From NCBI GenBank assembly GCA_026389675.1, contig JAPLHJ010000302.1:1-7886 (forward strand): DNA of 7,886 nt, written 5' to 3'. The translations under genes and the position numbers were made by a program. The stretch is from Chloroflexota bacterium (GTDB lineage: Bacteria; Chloroflexota; Dehalococcoidia; GIF9; UBA5629). The first letter of the stretch is position 1. Each line of letters starts with the position of its first letter. Below the pieces are notes generated by a model. That model worked only from the letters and a program-made list of their open reading frames with translations. It ran no database searches and was not told the origin of the DNA. This document shows positions 1-6,700 of this stretch, in pieces.

Positions 1-1086
1 CTGGGGCTCATCTCGATATTATGGGCATTTTACGGTTACAGCCTTTGCTTTGGACCTGATTTCAAAGGGCTATTCGGCGGGCTGCAGTGGGCCGGCCTGA
101 TGAACGTGGGCATGGAACCTTCCAGCACCTATGCTACTACCATCCCCCACTTCCTCTGTATGATGTTCCAGGCCACTTTCGCCATCATCACAGTGGCGCT
201 TATCACGGGCGGTGTGGTGGAGCGCATCAGGTTCAGTGCCCTGCTATTCTTCTCAATAATCTGGTTTACAGTGGTATATTGCCCGATTGCACACTGGGTG
301 TGGGGAAGCGGCGGCTGGCTGGCTAACCTGGGAGTACTGGATTTTGCCGGCGGTACCGTGGTACATATCAACGCCGGGTTTGCAGCTCTGGCTATAGCAT
401 TGGTCCTCGGGCCCCGGCGCGGTTTCGAAGAGAGAGAGGTGATGGAGCCCAACAGCATTCCATATGTGGTGCTTGGTACCGCCCTGCTGTGGTTCGGCTG
501 GTTCGGCTTTAATGCCGGCAGCGCGCTTGGCGCCAACGGACTGGCCGCCAGCGCCTTCGCCTCCACCAATTTTGCCGGAGCGTCTGCTGCCATAACGTGG
601 CTCATACTCGGGTGGATACACCGCAGGCCGTCGGTACTGGGTGTCGCCACAGGGGCAGTAGTGGGACTGGCCACTGTAACACCGGCTTCCGGATATATCC
701 ACCCCATGGCCGCCATACCTATCGGAATAGGGGCAGCTATCATTTCCTACTATGTCATGCTCTGGCGCAATAAATCCAACAAGATAGATGAATCACTGGA
801 CGTTTTTGCCTGTCACGGTGTGGGAGGTACGATCGGCACTATCGCAGCCGGGCTGCTGGCGACAGCTGCTATTGGGGGAAAGTCAGGTTTGATTGATGGC
901 AACGGGACGCAGGTGCTTATCCAAATGTTGGCCGTGGCGGTTACCGCCGGTTATTCATTCGGCATGACCTGGGTAGTGGCCAAAGCGGTCGACGCCACTT
1001 TTGGCCTGCGCGTTAAGAACGAGGAGGAGTTGGTAGGGCTGGACATATCGCAACATGGCGAGAGGGCTTACGGAGGTTTTTCTTAA
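1..1086 (+). CDS. amt: Ammonium transporter, Amt family (5' end outside window)
   Basis: Inner-membrane ammonium channel/transporter that brings ammonium into the cell for glutamine synthetase. The reading frame is open from base 1, so the start and roughly the first helix are missing; 361 residues and a TAA stop are visible. Amt signatures are plain: the FQATFAIIT segment near residues 56-64, D114 followed by FAGGTVVHINAG, the WFGWFGFNAGSALGANG block near 164-180, and FACHGVGGTIGTI near 269-281. The two pore histidines are H122 and H272, spaced 150 residues apart exactly as H168 and H318 of E. coli AmtB. The protein is hydrophobic throughout and ends in a short polar cytoplasmic tail (VKNEEELVGLDISQHGE). 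Downstream glnA fits its role. A PII (glnB/glnK) gene, a common Amt partner, is not between them; it could lie to the left of the window. Confidence 0.97.
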   Translation: MGLISILWAFYGYSLCFGPDFKGLFGGLQWAGLMNVGMEPSSTYATTIPHFLCMMFQATFAIITVALITGGVVERIRFSALLFFSIIWFTVVYCPIAHWVWGSGGWLANLGVLDFAGGTVVHINAGFAALAIALVLGPRRGFEEREVMEPNSIPYVVLGTALLWFGWFGFNAGSALGANGLAASAFASTNFAGASAAITWLILGWIHRRPSVLGVATGAVVGLATVTPASGYIHPMAAIPIGIGAAIISYYVMLWRNKSNKIDESLDVFACHGVGGTIGTIAAGLLATAAIGGKSGLIDGNGTQVLIQMLAVAVTAGYSFGMTWVVAKAVDATFGLRVKNEEELVGLDISQHGERAYGGFS

Positions 1087-1293
1087 AATCAGGCGATAAT
1101 TAAGGAAAACCGCTCATTTTCCAGCCGCGGGATGGTAAATTCCAATGCCAACCTCCGATTTTTAGAAATATTTTCGGTAAAACCGGCTAATTTAATCTGT
1201 TTGTAACATTTCACAGTTAGATTTACTACATAAATAAATGGAACGTGAGTGGCAATCGAATAGAACCCACTCGAGTTTTATTTAAAACAAAAT

Positions 1294-1301
1294 AAAGGAG
1301 G
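1294..1301 (+). promoter_or_regulatory. Shine-Dalgarno site that fixes a TTG start for glnA1
   Basis: AAAGGAGG lies 6 nt before TTG at 1308-1310. The nearest in-frame ATG (1323-1325) is too far from it, so TTG is the better start. The 221-nt gap after amt shows no convincing promoter: TTTAAT at 1191-1196 resembles a -10 box but has no matching -35, so transcription could be separate or could read through from amt. Confidence 0.8.
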
Positions 1302-1307
1302 AACAAT

Positions 1308-2732
1308 TTGGCATCTGAGAAAATGACACCGGAAAAAATTCTCAAGAAGGTCAAGGATGAAAATATCAAGTTCATCGACCTGAAATTCAACGACCTGCCT
1401 GGCCTGTGGCAGCATTTTACCATCACAGCAGGACAGCTTAATGGCAATCCCGATTCCGATCCCGCCAAGGGAGGTATCTGGGCGGAAGGCATCGGCTTCG
1501 ACGGCTCCAGCATCCGTGGCTTCCAGGAGATCCAGGAAAGCGACATGATCCTTAAGCTCGAGCCTGACACTGCGATCATCGACCCCATCTGTGAGCACCC
1601 CACCCTCAGTATTATCTGTGATATTTTCGACCCGGTATCCAAGAAACCTTATACCAGGGACCCCAGGTACATCGCCAAGAAAGCCGTAAAGTATTTGAAA
1701 TCCACAGGACTGGCCGATACCTGCTACTGCGGTCCCGAGCAGGAGTTCTTCATTTTCGACGACGTACGCTTCGACCAGGATCAGCGCAGCGGCTACTACT
1801 ACATCGACTCCATTGAAGCCGACTGGAACACCGGTAAAGATGAAAAGCCAAATCTGGGATATAAACCAAGATACAAAGAAGGCTATTTCCCGGTTGCACC
1901 GCATGACTCGTTGCAGGACCTCAGGTCTGAGATTGTGGAAACCATGGAATCAGCCGGCCTCGAGATAGAGGTTCACCACCATGAGGTGGCTACCGCCGGT
2001 CAGTGCGAGATCGATATGAAATACAAGGACCTGCTCAAGATGGGTGACCAGATGATGTGGTTCAAATACGTCATCAAGAATGTATGCCGCAAACATAACA
2101 AGGTCGCCACCTTCATGCCCAAGCCAATCTTCCAGGATAATGGCTCAGGCATGCATGTGCATCAAAGCTTGTTCAAAGATGGCAAGAATATGTTTTTCGA
2201 TCCTAAGGGCTATGCGCTCATCAGCCAGACCTGCAAATATTATATCGGCGGACTTCTCAAGCATGCCGAAGCCCTATCCGCGATATGCTCCCCGACCACC
2301 AACTCTTACAAGAGATTGGTACCCGGATTTGAAGCGCCGGTTAACCTGGTGTATTCAGCACGCAACCGCAGTGCGGCTGTTCGCATACCCATGTACTCCG
2401 AGAACCCCAATGCCAAGAGAATTGAATACCGACCTCCCGACAATACCTGCAACGGCTACCTCGCGCTATCCGCACTCCTGATGGCCGGACTTGACGGTAT
2501 AGAGAACAAGATCGATCCGGGCGAGCCCTTCGACAAGGATACTTACACTCTCAGCGCCAAAGAGTCTAAAAAGCTGAAAACCGTCCCGGGTTCTCTCGAA
2601 CAGGCCGTCAACGCACTGGAAAAGGACCACAAGTTCCTCCTGAAAGGCGACGTCTTCACCCAGGATGCTATCAATGTATGGATCAATTACAAGCGCACTA
2701 AGGAGATCGATGAAAGGAGATCGATGAGATAA
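1308..2732 (+). CDS. glnA: Type I glutamine synthetase, GSI-beta-like, C-terminus frameshifted by a 14-bp duplication
   Basis: Makes glutamine from glutamate, ammonia and ATP in the cytoplasm; the main ammonium-assimilating enzyme. As encoded it is 474 residues. The N-terminal beta-grasp domain carries FDGSS (64-68). The catalytic domain carries GPEQEFF (metal ligands E144, E146), HHHEVA (E226), CEID (E234), MHVHQSLF (282-289), RNRSAAVRIP (352-361) and RIEYRPPD (371-378). The GYKPRYKEGYFPV segment and the extra residues before it resemble the E. coli (beta) type. Y413 aligns with the adenylylated tyrosine of enteric enzymes; whether it is modified is unknown. The last residues, ERRSMR, are not family-like. 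A tandem 14-bp repeat shifts the frame here, and the expected ending IRLRPHPHEFYLYFDI follows in another frame to TAG at 2777-2779. Without one copy the protein would be 485 residues. The lost tail is the C-terminal strap that locks the two hexameric rings together in this family, so the encoded protein probably assembles poorly. Confidence 0.95.
   Translation: MASEKMTPEKILKKVKDENIKFIDLKFNDLPGLWQHFTITAGQLNGNPDSDPAKGGIWAEGIGFDGSSIRGFQEIQESDMILKLEPDTAIIDPICEHPTLSIICDIFDPVSKKPYTRDPRYIAKKAVKYLKSTGLADTCYCGPEQEFFIFDDVRFDQDQRSGYYYIDSIEADWNTGKDEKPNLGYKPRYKEGYFPVAPHDSLQDLRSEIVETMESAGLEIEVHHHEVATAGQCEIDMKYKDLLKMGDQMMWFKYVIKNVCRKHNKVATFMPKPIFQDNGSGMHVHQSLFKDGKNMFFDPKGYALISQTCKYYIGGLLKHAEALSAICSPTTNSYKRLVPGFEAPVNLVYSARNRSAAVRIPMYSENPNAKRIEYRPPDNTCNGYLALSALLMAGLDGIENKIDPGEPFDKDTYTLSAKESKKLKTVPGSLEQAVNALEKDHKFLLKGDVFTQDAINVWINYKRTKEIDERRSMR
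2700..2727 (+). repeat. Perfect 14-bp tandem duplication inside glnA1
   Basis: AAGGAGATCGATGA occurs at 2700-2713 and again at 2714-2727. Fourteen is not a multiple of three, so the second copy shifts the frame and leads to TAA at 2730-2732. Bases on either side do not extend the match, so there is no junction microhomology. Deleting one copy gives KEIDEIRLRPHP, the expected family sequence. Confidence 0.97.
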
Positions 2733-2794
2733 GGCTCAGGCCTCACCCCCACGAGTTTTACCTGTATTTCGACATTTAGCCCTGCCCCAACCGG

Positions 2795-2829
2795 GAGAGG
2801 CGCAGGCTAAAGCCTGCGCCTCTCTTTTT
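2795..2829 (+). terminator. Intrinsic terminator after glnA1
   Basis: A perfect 13-bp GC-rich stem (2795-2807 with 2812-2824), a TAAA loop and then five T residues (2825-2829). It starts 15 nt after TAG 2777-2779, the end of the repaired glnA frame. This spacing supports that TAG, and not TAA 2732, as the original end of the gene. It separates the two glutamine synthetases into different transcription units. Confidence 0.93.
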
Positions 2830-2855
2830 ACCCCTGTAATGAACTCCCGGACGCT

Positions 2856-2896
2856 ATGCAAATAGTTTTGACTTTGCATGGGATTTATGTTTTGAT
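2856..2896 (+). promoter_or_regulatory. Promoter of the second glnA with an overlapping dyad
   Basis: A -35-like TTGACT (2868-2873), a 17-nt spacer and a -10-like TTTGAT (2891-2896) preceded by an extended TGT. ATGCAAA (2856-2862) and TTTGCAT (2873-2879) form a perfect 7-bp inverted repeat, 10 nt apart, spanning the -35 box; this could be an operator. It does not match the GlnR/TnrA consensus. The leader ends in a good Shine-Dalgarno sequence, AGGGAGG (2921-2927), before ATG 2932. Confidence 0.55.
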
Positions 2897-2931
2897 TACA
2901 AAGCGCGACAACAATATATTAGGGAGGAACT

Positions 2932-3750
2932 ATGGTAAAGAAAGACAGGGCTGAAGCGGTAGAATATGTGCTCAAAATGGCCAAGGAGCACGATATTAAA
3001 TTTGTGAACCTGTGGTTCACAGACATTCTTGGTTTTCTGAAGAGCTTTTCCATTACCGTCTCGGAGCTTGAACACGCCATGGAGGACGGCATGGGCTTCG
3101 ACGGGTCATCTATTGAAGGCTATGCCCGTATTGATGAAAGCGATATGATCGCACTTCCCGACCCCGACACCTTCCAATTGCTTCCCTGGAGGCCCAAGGA
3201 ACAGTCGGTCGGCCGCATGTTCTGCGATATACACAGGCCCGGCGGGCAGCCTTTTGATGGCGACCCCAGGTACGTACTCAAACAGAACCTGAAGCGAGCA
3301 GCTGACCTCGGCTATACCTTCTATGTCGGCCCCGAGCTGGAATTCTTCTATTTTAAAGATAACAAGAGTACCGAGATACTGGATTCCGGCGGCTACTTTG
3401 ATCTGGTGCCGCTGGATATGGCGGTGGACCTGCGCAGGCAAACGGTCCTTGCCCTCGAGGACATGGGCATCGGCATTGAATACTCCCACCACGAGGTAGC
3501 TCCCAGCCAGCACGAGATAGATATGCGTTACACCGATGCCCTCACCATGGCTGACAGCGTGATGACCTACAGGCTGGTAGTCAAACAGGTTGCCATGGAA
3601 AATGGCGTTTACGCTACATTTATGCCCAAGCCGATATTCGGTGAAAACGGCAGCGGCATGCATGTCCATCAGTCATTGTTCAAAGGCGAGAGGAATGCCT
3701 TCTTCGATAAAAACGACCCGTTCCACCTGTCGAAAATAGCCAGGAACTAA
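2932..3750 (+). CDS. glnA: Type I glutamine synthetase, GSI-alpha-like, N-terminal fragment (split gene)
   Basis: First 272 residues of a second glutamine synthetase, cut off by TAA at 3748-3750. Visible family motifs: FDGSSIEG (57-63), GPELEFF (133-139, with E135 and E137), HHEVAPSQHEID (186-197) and MHVHQSLF (243-250). R66 in GYARIDESD aligns with the arginine that mediates glutamine feedback inhibition in Bacillus GSI-alpha. The protein lacks the block between GPE and HHE that the first glnA has, which favours the shorter alpha class. Start ATG 2932 has AGGGAGG four bases upstream. The stop is caused by a 79-bp tandem duplication. The fragment lacks the NRxD loop and the second half of the active site, so it should be inactive as encoded. 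With one repeat copy removed the frame runs 2932-4351 and gives 446 residues, the normal length for the class. Confidence 0.93.
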   Translation: MVKKDRAEAVEYVLKMAKEHDIKFVNLWFTDILGFLKSFSITVSELEHAMEDGMGFDGSSIEGYARIDESDMIALPDPDTFQLLPWRPKEQSVGRMFCDIHRPGGQPFDGDPRYVLKQNLKRAADLGYTFYVGPELEFFYFKDNKSTEILDSGGYFDLVPLDMAVDLRRQTVLALEDMGIGIEYSHHEVAPSQHEIDMRYTDALTMADSVMTYRLVVKQVAMENGVYATFMPKPIFGENGSGMHVHQSLFKGERNAFFDKNDPFHLSKIARN

Positions 3751-3828
3751 GTCATTGTTCAAAGGCGAGAGGAATGCCTTCTTCGATAAAAACGACCCGT
3801 TCCACCTGTCGAAAATAGCCAGGAACTA
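3671..3828 (+). repeat. Perfect 79-bp tandem duplication that splits glnA2
   Basis: The 79-bp unit starting AGTCATTGTTC and ending AGGAACTA occurs at 3671-3749 and again at 3750-3828, with no mismatch by eye. Flanking bases (c3670 versus a3749; a3750 versus c3829) do not extend the match, so the junction has no microhomology. Seventy-nine leaves a remainder of one when divided by three, which creates TAA at 3748-3750. Removing one copy restores SKIARN-YIAGVLK, continuous with the C-terminal half. Confidence 0.98.
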
Positions 3829-4351
3829 CATAGCGGGGGTGCTTAAACACGCCCCGGATATAACCTCGGTGACCAGCCAGTGGATCAATTCCTACAAGCG
3901 CCTGGTGCCTGGCTATGAAGCGCCGGTTTACCTGTCATGGGCCAGGCGCAACCGCGCCGACCTGGTCAGGGTACCTGAATACCAGCCGGGACGCGAAACA
4001 GCCACGCGCATTGAATACAGGTCGCCGGACCCGGCCTGCAATCCTTACCTGGTCTTCAGCGTGATGCTGGCCGCCGGCCTTGAAGGCATTGAAAAAGGCT
4101 ATGAACCTCCTGCACCCGTGGAGGAGAATGTTTACCTGATGACCGACGAGCAGAGAAAGAAGCGCGGCATCAAAACCCTGCCTGGCAGCCTGGATGAGGC
4201 CGTAGCCCTTACCGAGAAAAGCGCCCTGGTGAAAAAAGCGCTGGGCGATCACGTTTTCAATGCTTTTATCAAGAACAAGAAAGTTGAATGCACACAGTAC
4301 AGGATACAGGTCACGGAATACGAAATTAAGAAATACCTGCCCATCCTGTAG
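3755..4351 (+). pseudogene. glnA: Type I glutamine synthetase, GSI-alpha-like, C-terminal fragment
   Basis: The remaining part of the second glutamine synthetase, in a different frame after the 79-bp duplication. It begins inside the second repeat copy, so its first 24 residues or so (LFKGERNAFFDK...) repeat the end of the upstream fragment. It carries NSYKRLVPGYEAPVYLSW, the ARRNRADLVRVP substrate loop, RIEYRSPDPACNPY, a LPGSLDEAV segment and the ending TQYRIQVTEYEIKKYL, which resembles other GSI-alpha C-termini. It cannot bind metal or ATP alone because the GPELEFF and HHE segments are upstream. The TTG at 3755 lies 4 nt after the upstream stop with only a weak AGGA before it, so independent translation is doubtful. 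There is no sign of decay apart from the duplication, which argues for a very recent event or a sequence error. Confidence 0.93.
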
Positions 4352-4376
4352 TTGTACACATTACTATAAGGAATCG

Positions 4377-4409
4377 TTTACGCCGCCTGTTCAAAACAGG
4401 CGGCGTAAA
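4377..4409 (+). terminator. Strong inverted repeat between glnA2 and pdxT, possible terminator
   Basis: A perfect 15-bp stem (4377-4391 with 4395-4409) and a 3-nt loop, 25 nt after the glnA2 stop. The core CGCCGCCTG/CAGGCGGCG is GC-rich. No clean T-run follows; the next bases are TCTATTATAATATTTT, so it is less typical than the terminator after glnA1. It sits where a -35 box for pdxT would be and may also act in pdxT control. Confidence 0.6.
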
Positions 4410-4414
4410 TCTAT

Positions 4415-4420
4415 TATAAT
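4415..4420 (+). promoter_or_regulatory. Probable -10 box of pdxT, leaderless start
   Basis: A consensus TATAAT ends 9 nt before the pdxT ATG. No Shine-Dalgarno sequence is present between them, so transcription would begin at or within a few bases of the ATG. A -35 match is lacking: at 17-nt spacing one finds CAAAAC inside the hairpin. Confidence 0.5.
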
Positions 4421-4429
4421 ATTTTCATT

Positions 4430-5011
4430 ATGAAAATTGGTGTACTTGCACTGCAGGGCGCCTTCATCGAGCATATACACATGTTCGGCAAAATCGGCGT
4501 GGAAGCTGTGGAGATACGGCTCCCCGGCCAGCTTGAGCAGGTGAACGGGCTGGTCATACCTGGTGGCGAGAGCACCACCATGATGAAGTTGATGCACGAC
4601 TATAGGCTGGTGACACCCATCAAGAAAATAGCAGCCAAACAGATACCCATCTGGGGTACCTGCGCTGGCATGATATGCATAGCCAGGATGGCCATCAACC
4701 CGGACTCTTCAGCGATGCAAACATTGGCGCTGATGGATATCACGGTGAGGCGCAACGCTTTCGGCCGTCAGGTGGACAGCTTCGAAGCTGAACTGCCGGT
4801 TACCGGGCTACAGGGCGGGCCTTTCCACGGCGTGTTTATCCGCGCCCCTTATATCGAAAAGGCGGGCGGCGGTGTGCAGGTGCTGGCAGCCCTGGCGGAC
4901 GGGGAAATCGTGGCCGCCAGGCAGGGTAACCTGCTGGCCACATCCTTCCACCCCGAATTGACCGGCGACCCCAGGATCCACAGTTATTTCGCAGGCATCG
5001 CCAAAGGCTGA
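4430..5011 (+). CDS. pdxT: Pyridoxal 5'-phosphate synthase glutaminase subunit PdxT
   Basis: Class I glutamine amidotransferase that hydrolyses glutamine and passes ammonia to PdxS, which builds pyridoxal 5'-phosphate from ribose 5-phosphate and glyceraldehyde 3-phosphate (the DXP-independent route). The 193 residues match the usual length. Motifs are complete: start MKIGVLALQGAF, oxyanion region PGGESTT (44-50), nucleophile C78 in WGTCAGM, the RRNAFGRQVDSFE segment (107-119), FIRAP (136-140), and the H174/E176 pair in SFHPELT. The PdxS gene, its obligate partner, is not in this window. It follows the glutamine synthetases, which supply its substrate, though a hairpin separates them. Its 3' end overlaps that of the opposing protease gene by 28 bp. 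Confidence 0.97.
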   Translation: MKIGVLALQGAFIEHIHMFGKIGVEAVEIRLPGQLEQVNGLVIPGGESTTMMKLMHDYRLVTPIKKIAAKQIPIWGTCAGMICIARMAINPDSSAMQTLALMDITVRRNAFGRQVDSFEAELPVTGLQGGPFHGVFIRAPYIEKAGGGVQVLAALADGEIVAARQGNLLATSFHPELTGDPRIHSYFAGIAKG

Positions 5012-6216
5012 GCAGGCGCCTCATTCACCGTCGCCGGCACAGGCTGGTTGGCGATAACCTTATGCAGGTAATCCTCGGCCCATTTCACCAGTTCGTCGCC
5101 CTTCAAATCCGATTTGTAATCCGGGGTAAGGCCTGTCCCGCTGATCAGTGTGCCATTGGGCGTATAGTAGTGGGCTATGGTTATCTTAATGGCCGACCCA
5201 TCGTCCAATTTGATAATGTTCTGCACGCTGGCTTTGCCGAAGGTTTGCTGGCCCGCCAGTTTAGCCCTCTCGTTGTCCTGCAGTGCCCCTGCTACGATCT
5301 CGCTGGCGCTGGCGCTGCCTCCGTTGACCAGTATAATCACCGGTATATCCTTGGCTATTCCGCCCGGCTTGACCTTCTGCACGGACTCCATGCCATCCTT
5401 GTCCACGATCTTGACCACGATACCCCTGACCAGGAACTGGCTGGAGACATCGATCGCCTGGTCGAGGAGACCACCGGGATTGTCGCGCAGGTCGAGTATC
5501 AGGCCTTTGGCGCCTTTATCAAATGAGTCCTGTAACGCCTTCTTGAAATCGCCGATGGTAGGCACCAAGAATTGCTGTATGCGTATATAAGCGAGGTCTC
5601 CGCGCATCTCGGATTTGACCGAGTCCACCCTTATCTCGTTGCGCGTGACGGATACCTCGAAGGGCTCCTTATCCCCCTGCCTGTAAAGCGTAAGCACCAC
5701 TTTCGTTCCCGCCTGGCCGCGGATTTTTTGTGAGGCCTCATCGGTATTTAACTGCTCGGTGGAAAGGCCGTCGATTTTAAGTATCATATCGCCCGATTTA
5801 ATTCCCGCAGTTTCCGCGGGCGAACCGGGCATGGGAGCGATAATCACTATCTGCTTATCCTTTTTCCCTATGTAGGCCCCGATGCCCTGGTAAAGGCCGG
5901 TGTATTCAATCATGGTAGACGCGTAAGATTGAGGCGAATAATATTCAGTATAGGGATCTCCCACCGCTTCCACCATACCGCGGATGGCGCCCTGCGCCAT
6001 CTTCCCCGGGTCGAGCTTGCCCTTTTCCACGTAATTGGCCTGGATTTTCTGCCAGGCCTCGCTCAGCTCCAGGAATTGCGCCGGCAAGTCCTTCAACGTT
6101 TTCTGGTCAGCCGCGCTGGGAACGAATTTCATGTCGCAGCCCGCCATCGGCACGGCCACCAATATCAACATTATTGCCAGCACGATGCTCAAGACGAAGT
6201 TCTTTTTAGCTTCCAT
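4984..6216 (-). CDS. S41 family C-terminal processing protease (CtpA-like), predicted lipoprotein
   Basis: Serine protease of the tail-specific/CtpA family, acting outside the cytoplasmic membrane on protein C-termini; its substrate is not evident. The 410 residues begin with a basic-hydrophobic signal (4-25) ending in MAGC, so C27 is a likely lipidation site. A helical N-domain (about 45-100) leads to a PDZ domain (about 105-190, with GIGAYIG and AETAGIKSGDMILKIDG) and then the S41 core (about 195-365) with LDLRDNPGG (241-249). The catalytic pair fits S303 in GGSASASEI and K328 in TFGKASVQ, 25 residues apart as in E. coli Prc; the usual glycine after the lysine is alanine here. The Ala/Pro-rich tail is probably unstructured. 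ATG 6216 has GGAGT 7 nt upstream. Its own promoter lies just past rnpB. Confidence 0.95.
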   Translation of the reverse strand: MEAKKNFVLSIVLAIMLILVAVPMAGCDMKFVPSAADQKTLKDLPAQFLELSEAWQKIQANYVEKGKLDPGKMAQGAIRGMVEAVGDPYTEYYSPQSYASTMIEYTGLYQGIGAYIGKKDKQIVIIAPMPGSPAETAGIKSGDMILKIDGLSTEQLNTDEASQKIRGQAGTKVVLTLYRQGDKEPFEVSVTRNEIRVDSVKSEMRGDLAYIRIQQFLVPTIGDFKKALQDSFDKGAKGLILDLRDNPGGLLDQAIDVSSQFLVRGIVVKIVDKDGMESVQKVKPGGIAKDIPVIILVNGGSASASEIVAGALQDNERAKLAGQQTFGKASVQNIIKLDDGSAIKITIAHYYTPNGTLISGTGLTPDYKSDLKGDELVKWAEDYLHKVIANQPVPATVNEAPAQPLAMPAK

Positions 6217-6268
6217 TCACTTTACTCCGGTTTTGGATTTTGCGCGTAGATTGAAAATAAACTTACTA

Positions 6269-6297
6269 ATTTTAATCCTATTGCCATGGATTTCCAA
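6269..6297 (-). promoter_or_regulatory. Promoter of the S41 protease gene
   Basis: Read on the - strand: TTGGAA (6297-6292), a 17-nt spacer and TAAAAT (6274-6269). Transcription would start near 6262, about 46 nt before the ATG at 6216. The -35 box begins 6 nt after the proposed rnpB 3' end, so the protease gene need not depend on rnpB transcription. Confidence 0.6.
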
Positions 6298-6302
6298 AGA
6301 TT

Positions 6303-6660
6303 GTACCAAGCAGGCCTGTAAGCCGATTTCTGTGCCTCCGCGTTAACGGAGCGGTGACCATCCATCTATCCGCGGTATTGCCACCGCGGTACTGCGACCA
6401 ACCCGGGGTCGGCCCAGGCGTGCCATATCCCCCTATTAGGTCTTGCTCCGGGTGGGGTTTGCACGGCCGGCCGGTCACCCGGCCGCCGGTGAGCTCTTGC
6501 CTCACCATTTCACCCTTACCCCTCTTGCGAAGGGCGGTATGTTTCTGTTGCACTTTCCGTAGGATCACCCCTCCTGGGCGTTACCCAGCACCCTGCCTGG
6601 CGGAGTTCGGACTTTCCTCTACGATTTACTCAACCGCAGCGATCACCCGGCCTGCTTGGC
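6303..6660 (-). ncRNA. rnpB: RNase P RNA, bacterial class A
   Basis: Catalytic RNA of ribonuclease P, which removes 5' leaders from tRNA precursors. Read on the - strand, the ends pair as a perfect 11-bp P1 helix (CCAAGCAGGCC 6659-6649 with GGCCTGCTTGG 6316-6306). Conserved elements occur in the expected order: GAGGAAAGTCCGAACTCC (P4 5' strand region), GGAAAGTGCAACAGAAA, GGTAAGGGTGAAATGGTG, AAACCCCACCCGGAGCAAG, AATAGGGGG, AGATGGATGGTCACC, and the 3' P4 strand CACAGAAATCGGCTTACAG. The length of about 355 nt is normal for class A. The 5' end is placed 7 nt after a -10 box; the 3' end is within a few bases. Open reading frames through this stretch are chance. Confidence 0.96.
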
Positions 6661-6666
6661 TCATCT

Positions 6667-6695
6667 ACTCTACAACTTGTCTGCTAACAGGTCAA
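6667..6695 (-). promoter_or_regulatory. Promoter of rnpB
   Basis: Read on the - strand: TTGACC (6695-6690), an exact 17-nt spacer and TAGAGT (6672-6667), then 6 nt to G at 6660, which is also where helix P1 begins. It fits entirely in the 40-nt gap after the zinc-ribbon gene, so rnpB should have its own transcript. Confidence 0.75.
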
Positions 6696-6700
6696 ATGTG

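Noticed and set aside
1104..1122. Hairpin GGAAAA/TTTTCC after amt as a terminator
   Set aside because: Only six mainly A-T pairs, a 7-nt loop and no following T-run.
1202..1215. TGTAA-N4-TCACA before glnA1 as a GlnR/TnrA or CRP-type site
   Set aside because: The half-sites look right but the 4-nt spacing fits neither GlnR/TnrA (7 nt) nor CRP (6 nt).
1250..1265. TGGCA start of a sigma-54 promoter before glnA1
   Set aside because: There is no TTGC element at the required distance.
1247..1272. GAGTGG/CCACTC hairpin in the glnA1 leader as a riboswitch
   Set aside because: A six-pair stem with a 14-nt loop and none of the conserved features of a known glutamine riboswitch.
3671..3828. Programmed frameshift in glnA2
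   Set aside because: There is no slippery sequence; the break is fully explained by the exact 79-bp duplication.
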